Shown in pieces: positions 46,984-57,400 of a stretch of DNA of 64,000 nt; position 1 is the stretch's first letter; each line of letters starts with the position of its first letter. The notes beneath the pieces are model-generated. The model did no database searches. It worked only from the letters and a program-made list of their open reading frames with translations, and was not told the DNA's origin. Location of the stretch: contig NZ_WQBE01000007.1 of NCBI RefSeq assembly GCF_013032005.1, positions 124,001 to 188,000 on the forward strand, read 5' to 3'. The DNA comes from Ruegeria atlantica (GTDB lineage Bacteria > Pseudomonadota > Alphaproteobacteria > Rhodobacterales > Rhodobacteraceae). The position numbers and the translations under genes were made by a program.

Positions 46984-47226
46984 TCAGTTGCAAGCCGACT
47001 GGCCAGCATACATTCCAAGTCCGGCACCAGCCGCCGTTGCAAGGGTCTGGCCCGTGCCTGAACCAACCTGATTGCCTAAGACGCCACCCAAGGCTGCACC
47101 CCCCAAAATCCCAGCGGCACATCGGGCGTCGTTTTGTGCTTGAGCCTGAGTTGGTGTTGTCGGGGCTCCACATGCTGCCAAGAGCAACGTGCCACCAAGC
47201 AGGCATACTACTGCTGTCTTCTTCAT
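46984..47226 (-). CDS. Small glycine-zipper lipoprotein
   Basis: An 80-residue protein. The ATG at 47226 is preceded by AAGGAAA and opens a signal peptide ending in a lipobox (LLLAAC). The mature part has a Gly/Ala-rich repeat pattern (GGAALGGVLGNQVGSGTGQT), the glycine-zipper form seen in OmpA-linked or SmpA-like lipoproteins. The longer in-frame version would precede the signal peptide and is rejected. Confidence 0.85.
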   Translation of the reverse strand: MKKTAVVCLLGGTLLLAACGAPTTPTQAQAQNDARCAAGILGGAALGGVLGNQVGSGTGQTLATAAGAGLGMYAGQSACN

Positions 47227-47466
47227 GTCGGTTTCCTTACGTTCCCGCGTATGTCTTAGATGCTTGTTTCTGGACATGTAGGGTCTGCTCAACTGCTCTC
47301 CAACCTGTGGTCGATTTAGACGCGAAAACCCGCCTAGTGGCGCGGTGTTTCGCCAATTGAGAAATATCGCCGCGCAATACCGGGGTGAACCGCAGCTTAA
47401 CCCACCATTGGCTCGTCCATCACACCCAGGCCGAGAAAAGCAATTTTTGCCATTACAGTTTCTTAT

Positions 47467-48429
47467 CTACAAAAGGTCTCGCGGTGTTTTTCCAGCAAAG
47501 AATGCGTCTAAGTTGTCCAATGCGCGAAAGCCCATGGCGTCCCGGGTTTTAGTCGTGGCGCTACCTATATGCGGCAACATGAAGATGTTTTCGTGCGCTG
47601 CGAACTTTGGATTTCCGCCCGGTTCTGTCTTAAAGCAATCAAGCCCTGCGGCAGCCAGCTTTCCACTTTCAATGGCTTGCAGCAGCGCGTCTTCATCAAC
47701 AAGAGCGCCACGAGCTGAGTTGACGAGTATTGCATCGTCAGGCAGCGCAGCCAACCGTTCGGCATTCATAAGGTCCAGAGTTTCGGGCGTCGCAGGACAG
47801 TGAAGCGATAAAAAGTCGGCCACTGGCAAAAGAGTATCGACGCTTTCGTGATAAATTGCCCCCTGTTCCTTATCAGGTGACAGGCGGGTGCGGTTGAAAT
47901 AGTGAACTTCCATATCAAACCCGCGCGCTTTTGTTGCAAATGCCCGACCCACGCGCCCCATCCCGACGATGCCCAGACGCGCACCCGTGAGTTGCTTGCC
48001 GACCATGAAAGATGGGCTCCAACTGTCCCAAGCACCTGTACGCATAAGGCGATCGCCTCGGACAGCGTGTCTCGCCGCACCAAGCATGAGCAACATTGCA
48101 AGTTCCGCCGTAGCGTCAGAAAGGACATCTGGTGTGTTTGTCACCACGATCCCCCTTGCTGCCAAGGCCGGCAGGTCGCAATGGTCCACACCAACAGAAT
48201 GGTTCGCGACAATTTTCAAACGCGGGTCAAGCTTTGACACGACCTCTGCTGAGAAGTGTTCCGAATGGCAGGGCATTATTGCGTCCACCTTGGAACTCAT
48301 CTCAATGATCTCTTCTGACGTGCCCGGAGTATCGGCTTCGTTCAGGATCACGTCATAATCCTTTCGCGCACGCGCTATGGTTGCGTCGGACACGCGGCGC
48401 GGCAGCCATAGGACTGGTCTGTCACTCAT
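47467..48429 (-). CDS. D-isomer-specific 2-hydroxyacid dehydrogenase
   Basis: An enzyme of about 320 residues. Landmarks are LGIVGMGRVGRAFA (NAD-binding), NSARGALVDEDAL (catalytic Arg region), and FMLPHIGSATTKTR (catalytic His). It resembles glyoxylate/hydroxypyruvate reductases. The ATG at 48429 gives the family N-terminus; an in-frame extension to 48483 is rejected. It follows the amidase operon and may act on a released hydroxyacid. Confidence 0.87.
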   Translation of the reverse strand: MSDRPVLWLPRRVSDATIARARKDYDVILNEADTPGTSEEIIEMSSKVDAIMPCHSEHFSAEVVSKLDPRLKIVANHSVGVDHCDLPALAARGIVVTNTPDVLSDATAELAMLLMLGAARHAVRGDRLMRTGAWDSWSPSFMVGKQLTGARLGIVGMGRVGRAFATKARGFDMEVHYFNRTRLSPDKEQGAIYHESVDTLLPVADFLSLHCPATPETLDLMNAERLAALPDDAILVNSARGALVDEDALLQAIESGKLAAAGLDCFKTEPGGNPKFAAHENIFMLPHIGSATTKTRDAMGFRALDNLDAFFAGKTPRDLL

Positions 48430-48433
48430 GCGT

Positions 48434-48628
48434 TCAGTCCTTTTTGACGGCGTCTTCCCAGAAATTATAAAGCGCCAAGGCAATTACAAAGACCGCAATA
48501 CACAGGAAAGGCAAACCGCCCCAAAACCCGGCAAAGCCAGTTGAAATGCTGTGTGCAAGGCCAAGAACAAAAACCATCATCAGACCGGTGCCGATAATGC
48601 CCATAAGAATGTTTGTAAGTCGCGACAT
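48434..48628 (-). CDS. Small two-helix membrane protein
   Basis: A 64-residue protein with two hydrophobic segments (about residues 7-29 and 36-55) and a charged tail DAVKKD. No family is recognised. It lies between the amidase gene (12 bases) and the dehydrogenase gene (4 bases), so it is part of the operon. Confidence 0.65.
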   Translation of the reverse strand: MSRLTNILMGIIGTGLMMVFVLGLAHSISTGFAGFWGGLPFLCIAVFVIALALYNFWEDAVKKD

Positions 48629-48640
48629 CGTTTAATTTCC

Positions 48641-49987
48641 TTACTGTTCTTGTTCGGCGAGGGTGCGTTGTACCCATGATGCAGTGCGCAGAAGCCGGTC
48701 ATCTTCCTCGACTGCGCCAATCAATTGCACGCCGATTGGCAGGTCATTCTGCCCAACCAGCAAAGGCAAGGTGAGGCACGGTAACCCCGCCAGCGTCCAA
48801 GTCAGGCAAAAGACTGAATCGCCAGTATGCCCTGCTGTCAGTGGCACGGCCTCTCCTGTAGCCGCAGGGGCAAGGATTGCATCGAATTCGGTGAAGTATT
48901 CTGCGAAAAAGCTTTGAGCAGAGATCATGACAGCCAAGGCATCTTCATACTGCGCCAAGCTTATTTCTGTTCCTCGGGTTATTGCAGACTGCATCTCGAG
49001 GCTGAGTTCCGGCCAATGAGCTTCGGAAATCTCAACCATGTTCTCGCGAATTTCGTAATCGTAGATCGTTTTGTGAACATTGATGAGGTTAGCTAATTGA
49101 CGGGATGCCGAAAATCGCTCGACCCGGCCGCCCAAGCATTCGACAACGGCATTAAGGCCTTCGACGGTATCCACATCCAAACGATCATTGAACGGAAAAT
49201 CCAGCCAGGCGATGTTCGGTTCGACAGGCACCTCTGCCCGCACGCCTTTCAGCATGTTAGCCCGCGGTCTGGCAAAGCTGGCGGGATCGGCTTGGTCATA
49301 GCTAGACAGGACGTCTGTAAACAAAGCTATGTCTTCCAGAGAATTTGCAAATCCGCCGACATGATCCAGCGACACAGATGTGCGAAAGACACCGCTACGC
49401 GAGATTGTTCCGCGGGAGGGTTTGAAACCGTATACGCCACAATACGAGGCGGGGCGGATCACCGAACCACCGGTCTGGGTTCCAATCGCCAATGGAACGT
49501 GTCTGGCCGTAACTGCAGCGGCAGATCCGCTGGAGGACCCGCCCGGAGTTCGGCTGTGATCCAAAGGGTTGGTGGTGTCGGCCGGATTCATGAAGGCAAA
49601 TTCAGTGGTCTTGGTCTTGCCCATGATCACCGCTCCGGCTTCACGAAGATGCTCAACCAGCCGAGCGTCCGTCTCAGGTTGGCGGCCTGAAAAAATTGCC
49701 GATCCGCGTTGCGTGGGCATGTCTTTTGTATCGACAATGTCTTTCAGTCCGACGGGTACACCATGTAGCGCCCCTATCGCCCGCCCTGCCTTGCGAATAC
49801 GATCCAGCTCACGCGCCTGATCGAGTGCCACGCCGGCGTCCAGGTATGCCCATGCGCGAACCTTGTCATCCGTTTCCTCAATTCGCGCCAAGCAGGCCTC
49901 AACCAATGCTTCGGATGAAATGCGTCCGGTTCGGATAGCTTCGGCGGATTGAACCGCCGAGAACAGTGACAGATCATGTTTGGTCAT
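48641..49987 (-). CDS. Amidase-signature (AS) family hydrolase
   Basis: An amidase of about 448 residues with the Ser-cisSer-Lys triad region: GLKDIVDT (Lys), GGSSSGSAAAV (cis-Ser and nucleophile). The family includes GatA, allophanate hydrolase and aliphatic amidases. The ATG at 49987 overlaps the TRAP permease stop (ATGA), so the two are coupled. It probably hydrolyses the imported TRAP substrate or a derivative. Confidence 0.9.
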   Translation of the reverse strand: MTKHDLSLFSAVQSAEAIRTGRISSEALVEACLARIEETDDKVRAWAYLDAGVALDQARELDRIRKAGRAIGALHGVPVGLKDIVDTKDMPTQRGSAIFSGRQPETDARLVEHLREAGAVIMGKTKTTEFAFMNPADTTNPLDHSRTPGGSSSGSAAAVTARHVPLAIGTQTGGSVIRPASYCGVYGFKPSRGTISRSGVFRTSVSLDHVGGFANSLEDIALFTDVLSSYDQADPASFARPRANMLKGVRAEVPVEPNIAWLDFPFNDRLDVDTVEGLNAVVECLGGRVERFSASRQLANLINVHKTIYDYEIRENMVEISEAHWPELSLEMQSAITRGTEISLAQYEDALAVMISAQSFFAEYFTEFDAILAPAATGEAVPLTAGHTGDSVFCLTWTLAGLPCLTLPLLVGQNDLPIGVQLIGAVEEDDRLLRTASWVQRTLAEQEQ

Positions 49988-51348
49988 GGCACCCAAACCC
50001 CAAACAGATAATCAGGAAGCCACAGGGCGATCCCCGGGAACTGATACATCAGCACCATGCACAGGATCACGATAGCCAGATAGGGCATCAGACCTTTGAA
50101 GATCTCCATCAACTGGATCTGGTTCTTCAGAACCCCTTTCAGATAATAGGCTGACATGGCCATGGGAGGCGTCAGGAATGAGGTCTGTAAATTCAGTGCC
50201 ACCAGCATCGCGAAGAAATACGGATTGACCCCAAACGTATCCAGCATCGGCAGAAAGATCGGCACAAAGATGATCAAGATCTCGGACCATTCAAGCGGCC
50301 ATCCGAGCAGGAAGATAATCAACTGAGCAAGGACCAAGAACTGCCAGGGTTGAAGGTTCATACCGACGACCCAATGCTCGATCACATCGTGTCCACCAAG
50401 ATAGGAAAAGATCGAAGCGAAGGTCCAAGAGCCGACAAACAACCAGCACACCATGGCCGTTGCCTTAGCTGTGAGAAAGACACTCTGTTTGACTTTGTCC
50501 CAAGTGAGCGATCGATACAGCATCGCCAGAACCAAACCGCCCAATGCGCCCATTGCCGCCGCTTCAGCCGGGGTCGCCAGACCACCAAGAATGGAGCCAA
50601 GCACTAGCATGATCAAAACGGTCAAAGGCACAAACGAAACCAGCAAATCCATATAAATCTGCCGTTTCGGAGGAATGTCTTCCTCTTGTGGTTTTGGTGC
50701 CAGCGACGGGTTTATCCAGACGCGCACCATTACATAGACGATGTATAACCCCGCCAACAAAAGACCCGGGAAAACAGCCGCAGCATACAAGCGCAATGGT
50801 GATAGCTCTGCAATGGCGGCATAGACGATCAGCATAATCGACGGTGGGATCAGAATTCCCAAAGTTCCACCCGCACAGATAACGCCAGAGGCGAAGCTGC
50901 GCTGATACCCGGCATTCGCCATCGCAGGATATGCAAGCAGACCCATCAGAGTAACAACTGCACCAACAATCCCAGACGCGGTCGAAAAAACTGCGCAGGT
51001 CAGCAGCGCCGCAATGGCCAACGAGCCTGGCAGATTTCGCGCCGCCATGTAGAGCGAGAAAAACAGGCGATCGACAATGTTCGCCCTCTCGACCACGTAT
51101 CCCATAAATAGGAATAATGGGATGGCAACTAGCGTATCATTCTCCATCACCGAATAGGTGTTTTGGTTCAGAAGGTAGAAGATGTTGTTGTTGAAGATGT
51201 CCGCAATGGTCTCGGGCGCGGACTGGTAGTAGGCGTAGTACCCAAAACCGACACCCATGGCGAGCAACGTGAACGCAATGGGAAAACCCAGCAGCACCAA
51301 AACAATGAAGAGGCTGAGCATCAGGATGGCGACTTGTGGATCAGTCAT
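49984..51348 (-). CDS. TRAP transporter large permease (DctM)
   Basis: A 454-residue membrane protein with about twelve hydrophobic segments and the DctM pattern (FLFMGYVVERANIVDRLFFS, GGTLGILIPPSIMLIVY). It overlaps dctQ by 8 bases. It forms the transport channel with DctQ and uses the Na+ gradient. Confidence 0.92.
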   Translation of the reverse strand: MTDPQVAILMLSLFIVLVLLGFPIAFTLLAMGVGFGYYAYYQSAPETIADIFNNNIFYLLNQNTYSVMENDTLVAIPLFLFMGYVVERANIVDRLFFSLYMAARNLPGSLAIAALLTCAVFSTASGIVGAVVTLMGLLAYPAMANAGYQRSFASGVICAGGTLGILIPPSIMLIVYAAIAELSPLRLYAAAVFPGLLLAGLYIVYVMVRVWINPSLAPKPQEEDIPPKRQIYMDLLVSFVPLTVLIMLVLGSILGGLATPAEAAAMGALGGLVLAMLYRSLTWDKVKQSVFLTAKATAMVCWLFVGSWTFASIFSYLGGHDVIEHWVVGMNLQPWQFLVLAQLIIFLLGWPLEWSEILIIFVPIFLPMLDTFGVNPYFFAMLVALNLQTSFLTPPMAMSAYYLKGVLKNQIQLMEIFKGLMPYLAIVILCMVLMYQFPGIALWLPDYLFGVWVP

Positions 51349-51949
51349 CGCTACGACCTCCTTCTTGAGTGCCAGTTGTTCGAATTTTGTCGATGGTATT
51401 TTCCATCAACATGTCTTCGGTTTCGCGCACGTCATCGAGCCGCTCGAGCCAGACGCCATTTCGCATCGCCAGCCAGCACCGGGCCATTTCGGCAAGGCCT
51501 TGAAGCATAAGAAGGAAACCAGCGACCGGGATCAGGGTTTTGAAAAAGTAAATCTGGATGCGCGCAGGGCTGTTCCAGCTGACCTCTTCATAGCGCCAAC
51601 TGTCTTTCGCGATCTCCCACCCGTACCAGAACAAAGCGAACATGCCGGGAAAGAAGAACAGAATGTATAGAACAAAATCGACCCGAGCCTGCCAGCGGAC
51701 AGAGAACAGCCGGTACAGAACATCGCCGCGGACGTGCGCGTCTTGCGCCAGCGCATAGGCCCCTGCCATCAGAAACAACGCGCCATACATCTGGACCATC
51801 ATGTCGAACGCCCAGACGGTTGGCTTGTTCAGCACATACCGGACGAACACTTCGTAAGACACGGAAAGTGTCAGAATTAGGATGCACCATCCAAAGGCTT
51901 TGCCGACCCATTGGCTTAGCCCTTCAATGGCGTGGATTGTCTTGATCAA
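51341..51949 (-). CDS. TRAP transporter small permease (DctQ)
   Basis: A 202-residue membrane protein with four hydrophobic segments, of the DctQ type. The C-terminus is charged and lengthy. It precedes dctM. Confidence 0.87.
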   Translation of the reverse strand: MIKTIHAIEGLSQWVGKAFGWCILILTLSVSYEVFVRYVLNKPTVWAFDMMVQMYGALFLMAGAYALAQDAHVRGDVLYRLFSVRWQARVDFVLYILFFFPGMFALFWYGWEIAKDSWRYEEVSWNSPARIQIYFFKTLIPVAGFLLMLQGLAEMARCWLAMRNGVWLERLDDVRETEDMLMENTIDKIRTTGTQEGGRSDD

Positions 51950-52030
51950 GGTCAGTTCCTCGCCTGTTCTGCCCGGAGTTCAGGAAGCCGCGCCACAACG
52001 CGACCTCCTCATTTCAAAGGTATTCAGGCC

Positions 52031-53125
52031 TCAACCGAAGTAGTGCTTGTATGCAAGCTTGTAGTCCGGTTGGTTCAGGTTGAGATAATTCATCACGGTC
52101 TTCGCATAGGCCTTCTGGCTTTCAATTACCTTTGCGAAGAACGGATCCTCGTTGGCAATCCGTTCAACGACCACATCCCAAGCATTCAGCTGTGCCTGCA
52201 TCACACTGTCGGGGGTGCGATATACGTTAACGCCCTGCTCCTCTGCCAGTGTGACCAGATCCTCGGAATAGCGCTTGGTGTTGTTCCAGTAGAAGTTGGA
52301 GTTTTCGGCTTCTGACGCATACTTCAAAATGGCTTGAAGCTCAGGCGCAAGGGCGTTGTATTTGTCCTTGTTGAACGTGACCTCGAAGAATTCCTGACTC
52401 TGGTGGAACGACGCAAGGTGATAATGCTTGGACACATCCTGCATCCCAAAGTCACGGTCCGACGTTGGATTGTTGAATTCCGCCGCGTCGATCAGACCTG
52501 ACTTCATTGCTGGCTGAATTTCACCTCCCGGCAGCTGTACGACCGACATTCCCATCTCAAGCAAAACATCTGCCGCAAGACCAACGGTGCGGTACTTCAG
52601 ACCATTCATTTGATCTGCGCTTGTGATTTCTTCTTTGAACCAGCCAAGCGGCTGAGCCGGCATGGGTGAGTTGAAGAATGATACGACATTGAGGCCCAGA
52701 ATGCCCATCAATTCGTCGAATAGTTCCTGACCACCACCATAGTTCACCCAACCCAGAACTTCCTGGCTGGACCAGCCAAAGCAGGGGCCAGTTCCAAAGA
52801 GCGACGCTGTCTTCGACTTAGAGTACCAATAGGCCGGCACGTAGTGCGCAGCATCCAGAACGCCGCGGTGAACAGCATCCTGCATCTGGCTTGTTTTTAC
52901 GACGGAATTCACGGGCAACAGTTCGATCGTGAGTTTCCCGCCGGACATTTCGTTCACGCGGTTAACGTAAGACTGCGCGTTTTCCAGAAAAATACCGCCT
53001 CCCCAGGCGGCCTGCATCTTAAGGTTGGTTCCTTCCTGAGCATGGACAGCTGGAGCTGCAAGCGCACCGGCGCCCACAACAGCAGAGCCACGCAGAAAAT
53101 TTCTGCGGTTCAAAGATTTTGTCAT
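52031..53125 (-). CDS. TRAP transporter substrate-binding protein (DctP), Tat-exported
   Basis: A 364-residue DctP protein with a Tat-type signal peptide (NRRNFLRG, ending AAPAVHAQ). The mature sequence resembles binding proteins for large or aromatic-type organic acids (GVLDAAHYVPAYWYSK, LGWFKEEITSADQMNGLKYR). It is the first gene of the TRAP-amidase-dehydrogenase operon, divergent from the IclR gene. Confidence 0.9.
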   Translation of the reverse strand: MTKSLNRRNFLRGSAVVGAGALAAPAVHAQEGTNLKMQAAWGGGIFLENAQSYVNRVNEMSGGKLTIELLPVNSVVKTSQMQDAVHRGVLDAAHYVPAYWYSKSKTASLFGTGPCFGWSSQEVLGWVNYGGGQELFDELMGILGLNVVSFFNSPMPAQPLGWFKEEITSADQMNGLKYRTVGLAADVLLEMGMSVVQLPGGEIQPAMKSGLIDAAEFNNPTSDRDFGMQDVSKHYHLASFHQSQEFFEVTFNKDKYNALAPELQAILKYASEAENSNFYWNNTKRYSEDLVTLAEEQGVNVYRTPDSVMQAQLNAWDVVVERIANEDPFFAKVIESQKAYAKTVMNYLNLNQPDYKLAYKHYFG

Positions 53126-53214
53126 GTTTCCTCCCTTAACTGGGCCTTGACCGATTTTGCCTCGGCATTGGCACCAATCCGCTCTCCAGCGGATAGGAGT
53201 AACGATAAGACAGA

Positions 53215-53241
53215 TTCCAAATATTTCAAAATATTTTGGAA
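53215..53241. promoter_or_regulatory. IclR-type operator between dctP and iclR
   Basis: The region TTCCAAATATTT...TATTTTGGAA is a near-perfect inverted repeat (arms of 12 with one extra T) in the AT-rich divergent gap, about 90 bp upstream of dctP and 130 bp upstream of the IclR gene. Confidence 0.5.
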
Positions 53242-53370
53242 AACTCTTGAAATTTGAACAGCAAATACAATCAACCTATTGATTATTTTATATTTTTATT
53301 TTTCATTTTTTTACCCCGCTGAACGAGCTAGAATCTTTCAGCAAGAAACTGAGCATTGGTTGCCCTGAGT

Positions 53371-54204
53371 ATGAATGAACAAAAAAACCCGCTTCGCCGA
53401 GGACGCCCGCGCCTAAAAGCGAATGAGGAGAAAGCCGAAACATCGCCCGTTGTTGCGCTGGATCGCGGCATTCGCGTGCTGATCGCTCTCTCAGATACGC
53501 GCTGCGCGACACTTGCGGAACTGGCCAGAGTCACGGCAATCCCAGTTGCGACGGTACACAGGCTTCTGACCACGTTGCAGCAGCGAGGCATGGTCGTTCA
53601 TTATGCCGAGCAAGGCAAATGGCGAATTGGACCGCAGGCCTATCGGATCGGCAGTACGTTTGAAGATGGATCAAATTTGCTCGAAGTCGCACCGTCAGTG
53701 ATGCGCACACTGTCAGAAGACACCGGTGAGACAGCAAATCTGGCAATCGAAGAATGTGGGCAGCTATTGTTTCTCATTCAGGTCGAATCCGATAACCCAA
53801 TTAGGGCTTCTTTCAAAAACGGAACTGCGGCGTACTTTCACACATCCGGTGTTGGAAAAGCTATGATGGCATTTATGGATGAGGCCGCGGTTGAGACCCT
53901 TTTGGCCCCACAAACACTAGTCCGCCAGACGCCCAATTCCATTACAGACCTGCAAGAGCTGAAGTCAGAACTCCGCAAGTCCAGACAGCGTGGATGGGCC
54001 TTGGACGATGAAGAACGGTTTTTGGGTATGCGTTGTATTGCTGCGCCTATCTTCGACTCGCTGGGCAAAGTTGTTGCGGGCGTTTCGGTTTCCGGTCCAG
54101 TTACAAGATTTCCCGAAAACAAGCTTGAAGGTCTGGCGGCATCGGTTGTCCAAGCTGCCAAAACCATTTCAGAAAGGCTCCAAAATTCCCCAATTGGAAG
54201 CTGA
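53371..54204 (+). CDS. IclR-family regulator
   Basis: A regulator of about 277 residues: winged HTH (TLAELARVTAIPVATVHRLL) and the IclR effector domain (HTSGVGKAMMAFM, RGWALDDEERFLGMRCIAAP). The ATG at 53371 is chosen over an in-frame TTG at 53356 that lacks a Shine-Dalgarno. It is divergent from the TRAP operon and probably controls it. The gene N-terminus carries a basic GRPR-like segment. Confidence 0.87.
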   Translation: MNEQKNPLRRGRPRLKANEEKAETSPVVALDRGIRVLIALSDTRCATLAELARVTAIPVATVHRLLTTLQQRGMVVHYAEQGKWRIGPQAYRIGSTFEDGSNLLEVAPSVMRTLSEDTGETANLAIEECGQLLFLIQVESDNPIRASFKNGTAAYFHTSGVGKAMMAFMDEAAVETLLAPQTLVRQTPNSITDLQELKSELRKSRQRGWALDDEERFLGMRCIAAPIFDSLGKVVAGVSVSGPVTRFPENKLEGLAASVVQAAKTISERLQNSPIGS

Positions 54205-54455
54205 TTGCATAAACGCCGCAGGTTATTGAAACTTGTTGCGATTTTTTTGAATTTTCGGTGAAACGCCGCAGCACTGGATAGGTTTTTTTAGGGGCAGTGC
54301 CGCAAAAAATGCTGTGGAATGCGCTAATTCTCGGCTTGGGACAACGATTGACATTGTGACCCTCATCCAATGGCTCTGGCCATCACACCGTCAATACGAA
54401 AGATAAATTCTCTGTGATGTGATACAATAAGCCCGAAGAACCTGAGGGGGGCAAC

Positions 54456-57400
54456 GTGGATCAACGATTGCGTGCCTGGCTGAGTCGCCTAGGATTGGAG
54501 AGCTATGCTTCGTTGTTGGAAGAAAACGACGTCGACATTGAGACTCTGCGCCATCTGAATGACGAGGACTTGAAAGACCTTGGCTTCAGCCTTGGGCACC
54601 GTCGTCGCCTGCTTGCGGCCATTTCGCCAGCGGCACAAGCCGTAAAGAAAGACACGATTGAAAACGCAGCACCCGAGCGGCGGCTGCTTACTGTTTTGTT
54701 CGTTGATATTGTGGATTCCGTTGTCCTCTCAAGACAGCTGGACCCCGAAGAGATGCGGAATCTGGTCACAAAGTACCAGTCGGCAGTTGTATCAGCTGTC
54801 CTTCGGTATCAAGGCTATGTCGCCAAATTTCTCGGAGATGGCGTTTTGGCCTATTTTGGGTGGCCCGAAGCCCATGAAGATGAAGCTGAACGAGCAGTAA
54901 AGGCAGCAAAAGATGCCTTTGCAGCAATCCAGGAAATTCACTCACAAGACGGACGGCAACTCCAAGCGCGTGCAGGTGCAGCTAGCGGAGAAGTTGTTAT
55001 TGGAACAATAGTTGGCGATGTCATGAATGATGACGCCGCCGTCATCGGGGCAACACCCGGCTTGGCTGACCGGCTTCAACGCCTGGCGCGGCCATACGAA
55101 ATTGTTGTTGGCCCATTAACCCGTCAACTCTTGGGCCGCCGTTTTGAAGTGGAAGACATTGGCCAACATGAATTGAAAGGGTTTGACGAGCCTGTACAAG
55201 CCTGGCGCGTCGGCACGGAAACAACTGTCGAAACACGTTTTGAAGCATCCCGGTTCCAAGGTTCAACGCCATTGGTTGGACGAGCTTCGGACCTTCACTT
55301 AATTCGTGATGCATGGCAGCAAGCAAAAGCAGGATCGGGTCAAGTGATTTCATTGACCGGAGATCCGGGCATCGGCAAATCGCGATTGGTAGAAGAAATG
55401 CGGCACGAAATCTCTGGAGACAGGCGTTTCGGCTATCGTTACCAATGCTCTCCTCATCACACCAACGATGCCTTTTTTCCATTGATCACCGGAATGCGGA
55501 GAGCTGCCGGGATTGCAGAACAGGACTCGGTAGCGGCGCAACTTGAAAAACTAGAGAACATACTGGGGCTGACGGATATCCCGTTGACCGAAAGCGTGCC
55601 TCTGATCGCGTCACTGTTAAGGGTAGAAACTGAAGGGCGCTACGATGCCCCGGATTTCCCTCCAGTGCAATTGCGCCGCGCGATAATTCGGTGCCTGATA
55701 GATCAAGTGCTGCGTATGAGCGCGCAGCACCCGATCATCATAGTTATTGAAGACATCCATTGGGCCGATCCGTCGACGCTGGAGCTGCTGCAAAACATGA
55801 TTTCTGAGGCCGCCGAAGCGCCAATCATGTTATTGCTAACGTACCGACCGGAATTTCAGCCTGATTGGAACGACTGCGGCTATTGGCGTGAGATTGTCCT
55901 TAGTCGGGTCGGTCGGCGGCAATCTTTGCGAATTTTAAACTCCGTTTCTGGGGGAGGCGTGAGCGAGGAAGCCGCCGCGCAAATTGTTAAACGTGCCGAT
56001 GGCGTGCCGCTCTACATCGAGGAACTGACCAAGGCATTTCAAGAGGCGGGGTTGAGCAGTGGGGATGTTGTTCCCGCCACGCTTCACACATCGCTTTCAG
56101 CACGCCTGGATCGGCTTGGGTCGGCAAAAGCGATTGCTCAGATTGGGTCCGTCATTGGGCGTGAATTCGATCACAAAGACATTGTGGACTTGTCGGCAGA
56201 GGTCGACATGGACTGCCTGCAAGCACTTGAAAAGCTTGTTGAATCGGGATTGATACTCCGCATGGGCGTTCCGCCAACGGCAAGCTACATGTTCAAGCAT
56301 GCTCTCGTCCAAGATGCTGCCTACTCCACCTTATTAAAGAGCCGACGCCACGAGTTGCACTCAGCATTTGCCGATCTACTTGAAAGAAAAAGTTCTGATA
56401 ACAATGGCGAAATCGCAGGAATTGTGGCCCATCACGCCTTTCTTGGCGAGGATTGGCCGCGTGCTTTCCGAGAGTTTCGCAGAGCAGGCGAAGACGCGGT
56501 TGAACGCTCGGCGCTGCGCGAAGCAGCAGGCCAGTTCCGCAGGGCGCTCGACGCGCGTAAAAAATTTGAAATGGATGCCGAAACTGCAACCGCAGCAATA
56601 GATACGAAATTTGCGCTACGGAACGTTCTTTGGGCACTGGGGCAGTTCGCCGCTATTCTAGATCCACTTGACGAAGCCGAGAAGTTGTCGCTCACGTTGG
56701 AAGACGATGTGCGACTTGGTTGGGTTTCCGTTTATCGTGGCGCAAGTTTGTGGCAAGTCGGACGCTCGGCTGACTCCAAGGCAGCCGCCGAACGCGGGCG
56801 CGATATTGCTCGGGATTCCGGTGATCGATCGCTGGAAGTTGCGGCTGATTTTTACCTTGGCTGTACATTCGTAACCTCTGGTGAACTGCGCACAGCCGAG
56901 AGATACTTCGAACGTGTTGTTTCAAATCTGCCTGGCGATGCTGCGCTCGAAAAGTGTGGGCTGCCTTTTGCACCTGCGATTATCGCCCGGTCCTGGCTGG
57001 TCTGGTCTTACGCCGAGCGTGGCGAATTTGAACGTTCTTCACATCATGCAGAACAAGCCGTTGCGCTTGCGGATCTTCAAGACAATCCTTTCAACCGCGC
57101 GCATATCGGTTACGATATTGGCTATTATCAGATTGTACGTGGTGACATCGCGGCTGCGCGTGCGACTCTTGGCAACGCGAGTTCGATCATCGACGTTTGG
57201 GGCCTCACCTATCTATCCCCTTTCACGAACGGATTTCTTGGGTTTGCTGAAATCCTGGCAGGAGACATTGAGACGGGCCTGGCGAGGCTTGAACAGTCTT
57301 GTCAGTTGTATGATGACATCGGGCTTGGTTTGTTCAAGTCCCTGGTTTTTACCCAGCTGGCTTTCGGATATCTCAAAGCCGGTCGCATCGAAGACGCATC

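Noticed and set aside
54211-54271. Direct repeat AAACGCCGCAG at 54211 and 54261, 50 bp apart
   Set aside because: Short and without flanking inverted repeats or nearby mobile genes; possibly chance or a regulator site, not enough to call.
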